This document shows, piece by piece, positions 25,941-36,944 of a DNA stretch of 64,000 nt (its first letter is position 1; each line of letters opens with the position of its first letter). Made by a program: the position numbers and the translations under genes. Under the pieces are notes generated by a model. That model searched no databases. It was not told the DNA's origin and saw only the letters and a program-made list of their open reading frames with translations. The DNA is from Helicostylum pulchrum (taxonomy: Eukaryota > Mucoromycota > Mucoromycetes > Mucorales > Mucoraceae). The stretch spans positions 1-64,000 of the forward strand of contig JAIXMO010000003.1 in NCBI GenBank assembly GCA_025677825.1, written 5' to 3'.

Positions 25941-27639
25941 TTTTTTGCTGAAAAAGATAAAGAAAAAGAAAGTGAAACATAAAACTATATATAAATATAT
26001 CCAAAACTGAAGAACTACGAGTATGCGTTTATAATCTTCCTGCATATATTTACAGATATACATAGCCTTGTTTCATACATGATAGAAATAGTTACTCCTT
26101 TTAACGCGTTTTTCTCACTTCAAGGGTAACTCTTTAAAAGTTATTTTTTAAAAGTGAGTTCTCGGTAGCTTTGCCGGTTGTAAAAAAAAGAATATATACT
26201 GGTTCAGACTTATTTCTTGGGCTAAACTCAAATTATCAAATAAGCCTTTACTTTTTTTTATAAAAACAAGTTATATAGTTCGAAAAAAAAAAAAGCTTGT
26301 ACTGGAAATCATTTTTTATTCTATAGATCGTCCCAAATTAAGGAGGTTAGAGTGGAAAACGTACCGGATTTCGTTTATTTTTAAACCTCTGGTATAATTG
26401 TTTTCAAACATTTGGCGTAAGATAGCCCACTTTTGTATTGCGCAATCTTTGCAACATTTAATGGACGCATATACGTTTTCTGCCGATAGTATAGCCACAT
26501 TACTATAAATAAGTTATATGCGCGAAAATCGCGATTATATGTGCTCGTACATTTTACATTTGATTGCACTTTGTTCAATTTCTATACGATACGACTGTCG
26601 GAAGTCTACATATAATAACACTATATACAGCCTTTATTATATAATAGTATATTGGTTTCATTACTATGGGGCAATTAAGTTACAGCTTCAGGATCGACAT
26701 TAAGCTCTGCTTTTAGCAATACTTTAATGTAAAGTTTTTTAACACCATTTTATATTAAGAAACTAATGATTTAAATATAGCGTAAGAAGATCGCTTTGTT
26801 ACTCTCAATATACAACTTAACTTACACGAGATAATTACATATACAAGAAAAAAAATCATCCGAGCCTCCTTAAATAAGACATTTTATTCCATGCGAACTT
26901 TTTTTTTGCTGGCATGAATTGTGGATACAAAACAAAACACTTTCTTTTAAGGATTTATTGCACCTATTTTGATGGAGGTTAGTACCAACAGTTTGTTTTT
27001 CATTTTGATTACTATATGTTTCAAGTTATTTCGTAACGTCTAATAGTTAGGCGAGTATTAAATATAAATATAGATATATATATATATATCAGAATTTATA
27101 AATTTTGCATGATTATAAGACTTTTTTCTTCTTCTAGTTTCTCATCATAACTTTTTAAATAAAATATATAGGGGTGCCGGTATATCTGAAAAGCAAGCTT
27201 CGGTTTTTTTCTTCCTCGATAGAAGTGAACGAGTCAAATGGCTCCTTAGACGGGGAGTTTTGTTCAGACCTGTTTGGTGTAAAAACGAAGCAGACAAAAA
27301 AAAAAGTTCAACGCTGATGTATATATAAATGATACTTATGATGTATTTGCATATAAAAAAAAAAGATATTCAATAAGAAGCCCAGCTCAGAAATAATGTA
27401 TATGAAAGCTAAGGTTTGGTGATGATTGTTAAAATAACGATGCATATATTAAGCTGTTTCTATCATCAGGCTTAATAGCCACAACTAGTTATGAGTTTAT
27501 AATATTTTACATACTTTTTTTGTATTTACGCCTTCGATAGTATCGCGCCACTCACTTATTTCAGAACTTTTGCAGCAGTTTTGTGATATACAGTCGTTCC
27601 AACACCAAAGGACGGTTTTTTTTAAAAAAAAGTGCAGCT

Positions 27640-27755
27640 AGAATCCGACTTTTTTTTTTTTTTTTTTCCTTCTGAGTACAATAAACCTGTAAGGTGATAC
27701 TCAATTGAAAAAAGTATTTAAAGGCAACTAATTTGTAGTTACTACCATACACGCA
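27640..27755 (+). repeat. duplicated promoter-like segment, copy A
   Basis: Contains GGTGATACTCAATT at 27693-27706, an A-rich tract, a TTTAAAGGC element and then GTTACTACCA. The same order recurs about 421 nt downstream. No coding sequence matching the downstream ORF follows this copy. It looks like a local duplication of an upstream region. Confidence 0.6.
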
Positions 27756-28060
27756 CTTATATACATTTTTTTCTTATATTAATCTACGACTTGAGAAGAA
27801 TATGAATGTATCTTCCTAATTGATACATAATAATAACTATATATTTCAAACACACTTGTACCTACTCAGAGAACACAACTCTATTATGTAATAAAAACTT
27901 TCTACTATTTTTATTTGTGTGTATACCTTCCTAATTATTTGAAAAAAAAAAAGAAGCGGCAACAAAATAAATGTACGCCGCTTTGTATTTACTGATGTTA
28001 CTTTGCCATTTCTTTGTGATCTTGAAAGAAAAATAACGCTCAGCACAATTAAAATGAGTA

Positions 28061-28180
28061 GTACAAAGAGTAGAATCAGACTTTTCTTTTTTTCTGGTAT
28101 AGTAACTCCGTGAGGTGATACTCAATTAAAAAAAAAATATGTATATAAAGGCGATCAATTTGCCGTTACTACCACGGATA
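28061..28180 (+). repeat. duplicated promoter-like segment, copy B
   Basis: Second copy of the segment: AGAATCAGACTTTTC, then GGTGATACTCAATT at 28114-28127, an A-rich tract, TATATAAAGGCG and GTTACTACCA. It sits about 40 nt upstream of the small ORF at 28223 and includes a TATA-like box, so it is the probable core promoter of that ORF. Confidence 0.55.
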
Positions 28181-28222
28181 CAAATATTTTTTTTTCGTTC
28201 TTACCGCTGGAGAAAAAAAAAT

Positions 28223-28618
28223 ATGGGGGGCGTCTTAGATTTCGGGGTTTGTCCTGCTGGCATAGTAATCCTGCCGGAAAAAATAATATCAATCAGAACA
28301 GTGTGCGTCTCAGTGGAAAATGGTGACATAGAATGTTATAGGGACTTTGGAGATAGTACAAACTGTACGGACTACCACTCTCCACAACCTAAGGGGAGTT
28401 TGCAACAAGATTGCTATTCCGAGTGTATGAGTCGCCCTAATAGCGCTGACCCTAATACCAGTGACCGTAATACCACCAGCACAGAAGTTACTTATATATC
28501 CGCTGAAATGGCCGGTAACTTACCCGCTAGCGCAGCCGCTACAGTGTACCCTACCTTTATTATTACGTTTGCCGCCTTACTTTTTGTGTTGCTCTTGTCG
28601 TCTAAGCGTAGTTATTAG
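28223..28618 (+). CDS. small cysteine-containing protein with C-terminal membrane segment, orphan
   Basis: A single open frame of about 131 residues from the ATG at 28223; the frame stays open upstream to 28139, but that part is encoded by promoter-like sequence. The protein has about seven cysteines in its first 75 residues (contexts GVCPAG, TVCVSV, IECYRD, NCTDYH, DCYSECMS), a Thr/Ser/Asn-rich linker with N-glycosylation-type sites, and a hydrophobic C-terminus (FIITFAALLFVLLLSS) followed by a short basic end. That pattern resembles a GPI-anchored or tail-anchored surface protein, but I see no classical signal peptide; an upstream exon may be missing. I do not recognise a family. Confidence 0.4.
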   Translation: MGGVLDFGVCPAGIVILPEKIISIRTVCVSVENGDIECYRDFGDSTNCTDYHSPQPKGSLQQDCYSECMSRPNSADPNTSDRNTTSTEVTYISAEMAGNLPASAAATVYPTFIITFAALLFVLLLSSKRSY

Positions 28619-29200
28619 GCGTTCTTCTGTATCATTCCTGTAATTGAATACGTATATAAAAAAGTGACTGTATATCCTCTAGCGAGGATTATTAAAAATA
28701 TTATTTATCGTGATACTAAAACGACCGTCTATTATACTTGTAATAATAAAAGCCCTTTTTATATTTAAGCTGCTGATAAACTACGACGTAAATATCTTGA
28801 TTTAAACAAATATGTTTATTATGTAACTTTTTTTTTTTGTCTTTGTTTTCAAAAAAAAATAAAAAAATATACAAGGTGATTTGTTGCTAGTTATTGTTTT
28901 AGTTATCATGAAAAATGGCGTAAGTTCAATAGTACAGGTACTGTATACGATTAACTAGCAAGCTTTCAAAGGGCCACTTCATCTGGATATATGATTATCC
29001 TTAACTCAAGGCACCGTGACGCACAAATACTTGGTACACTACATGGCAGGACGATTGAAGCTACGCCTTAAAAAAAAAAGTATATAAATAATCCCAACCC
29101 CCCTCTTCTTCGTTCCCAGACCTTTATTCCAGCAGCGTTTTTTCTCTTCTATTTTTATATCTTTTTTCTTTCTTTTTGTAAATATATACATAAAAAAAAG
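28619..29200. other. intergenic region before the four-TM gene
   Basis: About 580 nt. The last 150 nt carry a CT-rich stretch with a TATATAAATAA box at 29082-29092, suiting a promoter for the gene that starts at 29201. Nothing else is recognised. Confidence 0.4.
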
Positions 29201-30164
29201 ATGGGGTTAGCTTTAGAAAAGTGTTGTTGTTTTATACCTCTTCGTTTAGGAGCTTTTATTATTGCAGTTTGGTTTTTTGTAAATACAGAAAAAAATTAAA
29301 AAAAAAATTGATTGTGTGGTAACTTATTTCTTTTTGAATAACTAGACAGTTTACTTGATTGATGCTGTTACAGGCTTCCTCGGTATCAATGGTATGGCTT
29401 ACGTAGTTAGCAAATAAAATAAAATAATAAAAATAGAAACTAACCTGATAAAGAATAGCTATTATCATTTACTCTAGTCAAACAGCAAGAGCATGGTATT
29501 ATATCAATTTATTAGTTACAATTCTAGTTTGTCTTTGTGGATTATTTGGTATTATTGGTTCTTTATTTGTAAGCTTTTTTTTCTTGTATATGTATATATT
29601 TTTTTACTAAAACAAGCCTGTTTTTAATTTAATAATATATATAAATAGGCACAAAGAGGATCAGCAAAGTTATTTAGTTTAGCAGTGTGGACATGCTGTG
29701 TATTATCGTTTATCAAGTACGTTATTTCACTTGTATTGATGATTGTCTACCGTCAGAATATGGTCAATACATGCATTCGATCTGGATTAGTGGGTATTGG
29801 TAATTCTCAATTAGGCCTTGCACCTACAAGTGTGTCGACTGGTAGTTATTATACTCCGGTCAGATACCCCGATACGATGAATACATTTGCTACTTCACCT
29901 CAAGATTGTGAAGACTCTATAAAGTTAATGATTATTCTTTGGGGAGCAATTATTTTTGTTATTCAATTATTACAGGTAAAAATATATTCTGTTTGTTTTT
30001 GCTGCACCCAAAAAACTAAAATTGTTTTGTTGTAGCTTTACTTTGCTTCTGTAGTAAATGCTTATGCTGCAAGATTAAAGAGTGGAGCTCGTCATCATCG
30101 ACTTCACGATCAACAAATTAAAGACTTTGAAGAATCAAGATTCCATATGTCGACTGTATATTAA
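29201..30164 (+). CDS. four-transmembrane membrane protein with CCC N-terminus
   Basis: Five exons: 29201-29278, 29346-29391, 29459-29568, 29649-29975 and 30036-30164, about 229 residues. The start reads MGLALEKCCCFIPLRLGAFI, then four hydrophobic helices, a longer extracytosolic loop with two cysteines (MVNTCIRSG; SPQDCEDS) between helices 3 and 4, and a short His/Arg-rich cytosolic tail. The N-terminal Cys cluster ahead of PLRLG may be palmitoylated. The layout recalls small four-TM families such as the fungal inositolphosphorylceramide-synthase partner Kei1 or LAPTM-like proteins, but I cannot prove either. The third exon start is set by a good ACTAAC branch site 18 nt before the AG at 29458. 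Confidence 0.7.
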
Positions 30165-30208
30165 AAATAGGGTTGGAGGAGATTTTATTTTAAAACATAT
30201 AAAATAAA

Positions 30209-30889
30209 TCAATTGACAGGTTTCTCTTGATATTTATAATATGCTTCTTTAATCTTTAAACATAATTCATCTTGACATGTTGTCGAGATATGAACTCTTT
30301 TTACAGATTCATTGTTTAACCAACTTAGTGATCCTGCAGGTCGAGGAATAATATGAAAATGAAGATGGTTTACGACTTGAGCTGCTGAAGGTCCATTGTT
30401 TTGAAGCAAGTTAAAGTCGGTTACCTCTAGTACTGTTAAAATACTAGTAACGATAGATTGTATTTTACTCATCAGGTAAGTTAGTTCCGTGATGGATATA
30501 TCTAATAGTGTAGCATAATGTTGCTTTGGAATCACCAATGTATGACCTATTTTATATATTCCGATATTCCGATGTATAAGGGTTTTCCTTTTTTATATGT
30601 GTGTGTGTGTGCACTATTTTTTATTTTATTTCTTACCTTTGGAAAGTGGAGATGCATCTTTTTGAACAGATAAATGGTGAGTTGTAATTTATATTTTTAG
30701 GGAGCAAAAAAAAAAAAAGGCTTCTTACCGAGAAAGGCTATTATCTTTTCATCTTCATACCTATATACAATACAAAGATTATGACTATCACTGTTATATA
30801 ATATATTTGTATTAACTACTTATTATAACTTACACAATACGAGCTGGAGACTCTCTTCTTATAATACTACAAAATATACAAAACGTCAT
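30209..30889 (-). CDS. HIT-domain nucleotide hydrolase (Hint-like)
   Basis: Four exons: 30889-30834, 30760-30729, 30657-30637 and 30546-30209, about 148 residues. It opens with the HIT signature MTFCIFCSIIRRESPARIVY and has GHTLVIPKQHY and the histidine triad HLHFHIIPR. HIT proteins hydrolyse purine nucleoside phosphoramidates and related bonds. The two cysteines of CIFC are the zinc-type pair seen in many Hint proteins. Exon 3 is a 21 nt microexon encoding only ASPLSK plus shared codons. The gene is convergent with the four-TM gene, with stops 44 nt apart. Confidence 0.88.
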
Positions 30890-31017
30890 AACCAATTGAA
30901 GAAATTAAAAAAAGGAAAAAAAAAGAGAGTGGGAATAATTTTTAACCTAATTTAAATAGCAGAGGAAAAAAACACGCCTTTTTTTTTTTTTATTATTATT
31001 ATTTTTATTCGCGATAA

Positions 31018-33846
31018 ATGGCACCTCAACGACAAAAAAGAATCAAGCGAAAGTTACCCTCAAGAAATATTGTCGATGCAGATTTTGTATCTTCTTCAGC
31101 TTCTGCACGTATAATGGACGATCTTTTATTACCTTCTCACAATGATCGAGCCATTCTTTCTTCACTTTGGAATAATCAGGAGACAACCCGTTCCGAGTTA
31201 CCACATGTTGTTATCGCTTCCACCACACGCAGACGTTTAGTACAACCTAGTACAAACACAGTCGAAAAAACTTATTTGCAACGGTTACAAGAACAAAGAA
31301 AAGACACTACTGACTTGAGTGCGCAGTCAATTATACCCATTGCATTAGTAAACAACATGAACGCCAAAGCAACAACAGAAGCCAACAACGCTACTACTGA
31401 TTCTGACTCAGAAACAGAGACATATACCACTTTATCACCTATAAACCAACAGGTTGGTACGGGCACTGAACATACTTTCTCTTATGGTGTATCTCATGAT
31501 CAATCCACTCATGATGATAAGACTGGTTTATGTCCAGTTGAAACTGATAAATTTCAGTTATCTTTAAATGTATTACAAGTCACTGGTATTGACTGTTTAC
31601 ATACACAAGGTATTTTAATATAATGAAGATGATAATGAAAATATTACTCCCAGAGTCTCATATTACTGATTTAATTAGAGCATGAGCCAGATCATAGTAA
31701 CGAACCAATGGTAGCTACGGATGAATCTATCGTGAATGATCAAGCTCCGGTTAGCATATGTCAAGCAGTAATGATGAAAGGTGAAGATAAGATGATGGAA
31801 TGTGAAGATAGTATGGAAACTGAAACTGTAAATGAAAATTATATGATGGAGGAGGCAGAACATGTAAATGAAAAGGAAGCTCAAGATGTAAATGAGGATG
31901 TAAATGATAATTATATGATGGAAGAAGCAGAATATGTAAATGACCAGGAAATGATGGATGGAGCAGAAGATGTAAATGAACTACACCATAGTGTGGATAA
32001 CTTAAATGAAGAAGATGATAATGATGTGGATACTGTAGCTAAAAGAGGATATGATGAAGGAACAGTAGAATCAGATGAAGAAAGTTCAAGAGAAGATAGT
32101 GAAGAAAGTGCAAGAGAAGATGATGTTATGGATATTGTAGTTAAAAGAGAATGTGAAGAAGAAATTGTAGAATCAGAAGAAGAAAGTGCAAGAGAACCAG
32201 ACAAAGAAAGTTCAAGAGATGATGATGAAGAAAGTGCAAGAGAAGATGAAGAAGGAACTGTAGAAGCAGATGAGGCTAATGAAGAGAAAGCAGTTGAAGA
32301 TCATGCAGTAGAAAATGAAGAAGATCCCGTAGACTCAAGTCCAAAATCAAGTCAACCATCATTTGACCCAGAAGAAGAAATCACTTTGTGTATGCGTTCT
32401 GTAGAACCTGTATCATGTTTGTTCGCTACAGTTATCAGAAAAAATGATCTTGTTCCAATCAAGTATGAACCAATAGATGAATCCGAATATGCTTCATCCA
32501 CAGAAGAGCCTACAAACAACACACTTTCTTGTTCCTCAGAAGAACCTACACACAATGATCCTTCTTGTTCCTCAGATGGATTCATGAACAATGTTGTTTC
32601 TCCTCACTCTGATGAAGCTATGAACTCTGCTACTTCTGTTCACTCTGATCAAACTACAAGTAATGCTGTCTCTGATCGCTCAGATGAGATTATTAGCTCT
32701 TTTGTCTCTGATTACTCTGAAGAAAGTACGAACAATGTCCTTCCTGTTTACTCACAGAGGCTTATCCACACTGTCGTCCCTTATCAAGATACAAGCAATG
32801 CTATGTATAATCATTCTGATGAAGAAGCTGCACATGCTACTGTCTCTGATCGCTGCTATGCAATGAATGGTAATGCTGCTGCTTCTGCTCACTCCAGTCA
32901 AACTACTGCAAGTAATGCTACTCATCCATCTGACGAAGCTTCACATAATTCTGTCTCTGATCGCTGCTACGCAATTGCTAGTGATGTTGTTTCTGATAAC
33001 TTTAACGAAAGTATGAACAATGTTCTCCCTTGTACTTCGGATGAATTTATGAACAATACTGCCCCTTGTTACTCTGATGTTTGTGTTTCGGAAGAAGAAG
33101 AAACGTTAAGCTTGCAAGTACTCTCTGAAGAGCCATCATCATGTTTGTACCGCATGCCAGCATCTCTTGAACGAGAAGGCGGACTCGTAGCTATCAAGCA
33201 AGAGCCTATTGATGAAGTTGCTGCTGATACGGAAACACTTGCAAATCTTATCAACCCGTACCGATATGATATGGCGGATACAAAAGTAAAGCAAGAGCCA
33301 TTAGAAGGGGAATCTTGTACTGCTAAAGAATGTGGTTTGATGGAAACAGAGCACCAAAGCTCTGACTTGCGAGGTCATAATCCCGAGATTTCGGACATGC
33401 AAGATATCGAGTGTTGTTCAGAGGGAAAGGATGCTGATAGTAATACTGTTTGTGGCATGGTCACGGATGCTTTGTCTGTGCAACAACAAGTTGTTTATTC
33501 TCCGTCCGTTGCTGGCAGCAGCAGCATTGGTGACGATGATGACTGGATGGTACTTGAAGACCTTGAAGAAGATGTTGAAGAGGAACAAGACGATATTTAC
33601 AAGAAGATATTTGATGTCATGATTGAATCCAAGCCAATCATGATTAAGCCAGGCCAGAACAAGGGGCATGAACGGTTTAGACTTGATGCTTGGATTGAGG
33701 ACAATAAAAGCCCGATTGTCCTCACAAACGAAGAAAAAGAAAGGGCTTGTAAACGAAGAAAGATAATGAAGGCAAAATTGCATAAGCCCTTCATTATCAA
33801 GAAAAAGATAAACTGTGTCTGGCTTGTGGAAGCAGACACAGCTTAA
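31018..33846 (+). CDS. large acidic repeat protein with psi-K-x-E motifs, unknown
   Basis: Exons 31018-31609 and 31679-33846 give about 919 residues. The N-terminus is basic (RQKRIKRKLPSRN). Residues ~210-420 are an Asp/Glu-rich block with repeats such as VNENYMMEEAEHVNE and EESAREDDEES. A module of ~35 residues occurs twice (starting about 429 and 669), each with EP-SCL and ending in IK(Y/Q)EPIDE; a third site reads VKQEPL near 734. IKYE, IKQE and VKQE fit the SUMO acceptor consensus. Between the modules are many imperfect 12-17 residue Ser/Asn/Asp repeats of the form SDE...NNV. The C-terminus is a folded-looking, Lys-rich end (KERACKRRKIMKAKLHKPF). A nuclear or chromatin role is inferred; no family is recognised. 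Confidence 0.72.
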
Positions 33847-33965
33847 AATAAATAAAATAGTATATTGTTTTTTTTTTAAGATGGACCAATAGCATAAAAG
33901 CTATAATTATGAGCAATAGTTTTTGAACCAATTAAAAGTTTTTAAAATTAAAATTTTTTTCAAAG

Positions 33966-34380
33966 TATAAAAAGGCGTGATTTTTTTTATCGTTTTAGTT
34001 GATCTCTTTTTTCTACTGCAACTATACATTTTTTAACACTACCATTTACACGCTTATTTAAAATGGTTGCCTTTTAATCTGTTTATATCTCACTCTCTCT
34101 CTATCTCTCTCACTCTCTATATTAAGAATCTATATTTGTTAAATATTGAATTTTAATTTTTTTGTTAAATTTGTTAAATATGCTTTTTGATTGTCCACCA
34201 AAAATGCTGCTCTTTAATCCTCGTCCCAGCAAGCCATTTTTCTCTTATACTACTGACGAACCATCTACTTGTAACCGAAAGAAAACTACCTTTAATCGCA
34301 ACCGCCGCCCTATCTGAAAAAAAACCCCCAATAACTAAACCCAAAACTAAAACCAACAACAAAACTCAAATAATATAAAA
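33966..34380 (+). promoter_or_regulatory. TATA box and uORF-bearing leader of the Gcn4/Cpc1-type gene
   Basis: A TATA box (TATAAAAAGG, 33966-33975) predicts a transcript start near 33995-34010. The leader of roughly 380 nt has only two ATG-initiated upstream frames: uORF1, 34063-34077 (Met-Val-Ala-Phe-stop), and uORF2, 34180-34317 (45 codons plus stop), with one internal in-frame Met. Spacing is 102 nt between the uORFs and 63 nt to the main ATG. Two CCAAT strings lie upstream (near 33883 and 33930). The arrangement matches the reinitiation-type control of yeast GCN4 and filamentous-fungal cpc-1/cpcA. Confidence 0.75.
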
Positions 34381-35064
34381 ATGTCCTACCAAAATATTAA
34401 TTATTTTAATGGTGGTTACACCGAACCGATTCAATTTAACCAAGTATTCAATAATACTTGTACAATTGAAGATTGGTTCAACCCAACCGCCGCTTCCAAT
34501 TCAACAACTACTAGTACTGAAGATTTCCAACAACTCTTACAATTGTTACCTATTTCTCCGCCTTTAACTGCAAGTCCTGTATCTGACGGTGAAAATGAAA
34601 TGGTTTCCAATGAAGCTCTTGTAGCTTTATTTCCTGATATCTTGAATCAACAAACAACTCCAAAGCCAGTTCAAATTCAACAACAACGTCGTCCAGTAGC
34701 TATTATGCCAAAGACTGCCATTCCTATCGCCCCTAGACCTGGTGTGTTTACTCCCACTATGAACTCTACCAAGCGTAAGGTTGACCCACAAAAAGATAAT
34801 GATGAAATATCTCAAAAGCGTCAAAAGAATACTGATGCTGCTCGTCGTTCTCGTCTCAAGAAAATCGTAAAGATGGAAACTTTGGAAAAACAAGTAAATG
34901 AATTGGAAGCAGACAATTCCAGACTCACGACCCGTGTTGCCGTGCTCGAGTCGGAAAAAACCGCCCTTGTCTCAAAAGACATTGGCTTGGAAGATCGTAT
35001 CCGTGTTCTTGAAGCTCAATTAGCTGAAGCTCACAGAGCTCTTACCTGTAAATCATCTCAATAG
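34381..35064 (+). CDS. bZIP transcription factor, Gcn4/Cpc1 type
   Basis: A single exon of 227 residues. The basic region at about 145-165 reads KRQKNTDAARRSRLKKIVKM, with the N-x-x-A-A-R-R-S-R core of Gcn4; the following zipper has Leu at regular spacing to about residue 220. The N-terminal half has an aromatic/acidic activation-like stretch (CTIEDWFNP) and a region with LPISPPLTASPVSDGENE, resembling the degron/activation region of Gcn4-family proteins. The family turns on amino-acid biosynthesis genes at TGACTC sites during starvation. Its leader carries two uORFs (see 33966-34380). The zipper is longer than yeast Gcn4's. Confidence 0.85.
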   Translation: MSYQNINYFNGGYTEPIQFNQVFNNTCTIEDWFNPTAASNSTTTSTEDFQQLLQLLPISPPLTASPVSDGENEMVSNEALVALFPDILNQQTTPKPVQIQQQRRPVAIMPKTAIPIAPRPGVFTPTMNSTKRKVDPQKDNDEISQKRQKNTDAARRSRLKKIVKMETLEKQVNELEADNSRLTTRVAVLESEKTALVSKDIGLEDRIRVLEAQLAEAHRALTCKSSQ

Positions 35065-35099
35065 GGGGTGTATTTTACCTTTACCTTATATTTTATCGC

Positions 35100-35190
35100 C
35101 TTTTGGCTCTTTTTATCAGCTCTTTTTTTATTAGCTCTTTTTTTATCAGCTCTCTTTTATTAGCTCTCTTTTATTAGCTCTCTTTTTTTT
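35100..35190 (+). repeat. short tandem repeat in the bZIP 3' region
   Basis: Five to six imperfect copies of a unit like TTTTATTAGCTCTC or TTTTATCAGCTCTT follow the bZIP stop codon, within about 130 nt. The phase is 14-16 nt. It lies in the likely 3' UTR and could affect mRNA handling or be a simple slippage product. Confidence 0.7.
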
Positions 35191-35288
35191 TTCTTTATTA
35201 TTATCTATCATTACAGCACAACCTTTTTTTTTTTCCCCCAACCCCAACATTATCAAAAAAAATTCAAATAAATATACACAGTTTATTA

Positions 35289-36944
35289 TTATACATCCAC
35301 AAAGCCTTCTACAAACTCATAAATTGAATCCAAAGTACTTTGCTCTAATTGATCATCATGTAAGGGTTTTCTAGCATAACAAGAAAACCAGTCTAAATAA
35401 GACTTGTTTTGTCCACATTCCTCCAATATCGAATCCACAGCTTCCTTTGAGAGCGGCACACTATCATGTTCTAGACTTTGAAGTGAACACAATAAATGTT
35501 TGAAATTTAAACTGTGCAAGTTACCAATTTGGCCTTGATCCCAGCCGCCTAAAGGTAACGTTGTGTGTTCTTGGCAAATATCAATAAAGTTGCCAATAAA
35601 TGAGGTAGCGTTCTCTTGTGGTGCCAACATTAAAAATGTAAAAATGGGGTGATTTGTATTGGATTCGTAAGATGACACAGAAGGTGACTTGTGAAGCACA
35701 TTTTTAACTTTTTTTTTTTTAGTACAAAAAGGGGTTAAAATCATTTACATAACCCTTTTTTTTTTTTTTTTTTTTGTATAGTATACACTTACTTTCTGAA
35801 TTCACTAGCTTTGTACATAAAGGTCCAGGGTTTCTGATTGTATAACTTGTATCGACTACTTCAAAATATCCACCGGGTTTCATTACGCGTGAAATCTCTT
35901 TTAATAGCTGTGATAATTCCTCGGGTGTAAAGTATAAAATCATCAACCTCATATACACAAAATCAAACTGGCAATCTTCAAATGCTATTCCTTTTAAAAC
36001 ATCGTGTAATCTAAAGTGTGCGTTGGGTGGTTTAATAGATGTAGGAAATAATGGACAGTCATCGACACCATAAAAGTCTAAGTAAAAACATTTAATGCCT
36101 CAAAAATATAGTAAATGCCTATAAAAAAAAAAGGATTGTACCTGAATTAGGGAATTCTGTAGCCATTTCAAGAATCCTAAAAGAGTAGATATTTAAGTAA
36201 ACTATTTTTTTTGTTTTTTTTTCTGTAATATTCGAATTTTACCATGTACCAGATCCACAACCTATATCTAATACCTTTGTACGATTGGTTTCTGAATCTA
36301 ACATGCTTTGTATGGGAGATATAAAATTACCGTGAAACGTAGATTTTAAAATATAATGCTATAATAATCATAAGTATAATTATCTATAAAAGAAGAAAGG
36401 TCTTGTTTACCATTGTCATCAATCTATCGTTTTCGTCATCATCACAAGGTAACAAAAAGTTCTTTTCACCGTGTCCTTTCCAATAACTTCTACCATTAAA
36501 CTCGATATAATTTGAATCCTTTTTCTGCGCGGTATTATCAGTACCAACGGCTGTACTAGCTATTGAAGAGTGACTTGACTTTACCGAAGAAACATTTGAT
36601 AGATTAGTAGAGTGTTTCTTGAGTTGATGTGAACTGGTGTTGGTTGAGGAGGGGTATGTGGATTTTTTAGATGAAGATTTAATAGATGAGGATGAGTTTG
36701 AATGAATGGATTTGGTGCTAACAGGCTGTGCGGTAGCAGCAGCTACTTCGAAATAATTAAAGGTGGCGGCTGGTCGGTTCTGCTTTTTCATATGGTTGTT
36801 GTCAGGTACAATAGCCATATGTGTATCGTAAAATGAACCCACAAATGGCTGTGGTTTTCGTGTATTGGTTTTTGTGCGGATAGGATAACTCGTAGGTTTT
36901 TCTAACATGGTAGGTGCTTCTGCGGTTGATTGTGTGTTTCCCAT
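35289..36944 (-). CDS. S-adenosylmethionine-dependent methyltransferase with disordered N-terminus
   Basis: Five exons: 36944-36411, 36358-36243, 36176-36142, 36077-35793 and 35707-35289, about 462 residues. The first exon encodes ~150 residues of Ser/Thr/Asn-rich low complexity starting MGNTQSTAEAP, a possible N-myristoylation context. The methyltransferase fold starts with the glycine loop VLDIGCGSGTW, then the acidic residue of YGVDDCP, and later FDFVYMRLMILYFTPEE and MKPGGYFEVVDT. The class resembles the fungal LaeA/UMTA-type enzymes. Exon 3 is 35 nt. The substrate is unknown; a signalling or development role would be inference. Confidence 0.82.

Larger units (their letters stand above)
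25941..28222. other. gene-poor interval
   Basis: About 2.3 kb with no convincing gene. The first ~250 nt are the likely promoter of the second hydrolase copy. The open frames at 26316-26700 are AT-driven and lack splice logic or a recognised family. A pair of similar promoter-like segments lies at 27640-27755 and 28061-28180 and is listed separately. A few TA-rich simple repeats occur around 27070-27090. Confidence 0.45.

Noticed and set aside
26316..26703. Overlapping small frames on both strands
   Set aside because: AT-driven, no recognisable motif or promoter.
31911..32204. Minus-strand Ser-rich frame
   Set aside because: Antisense shadow of the acidic repeat protein.
34187..34378. Frame in the bZIP leader starting at TTG
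   Set aside because: No ATG; the two ATG-initiated uORFs explain the region better.
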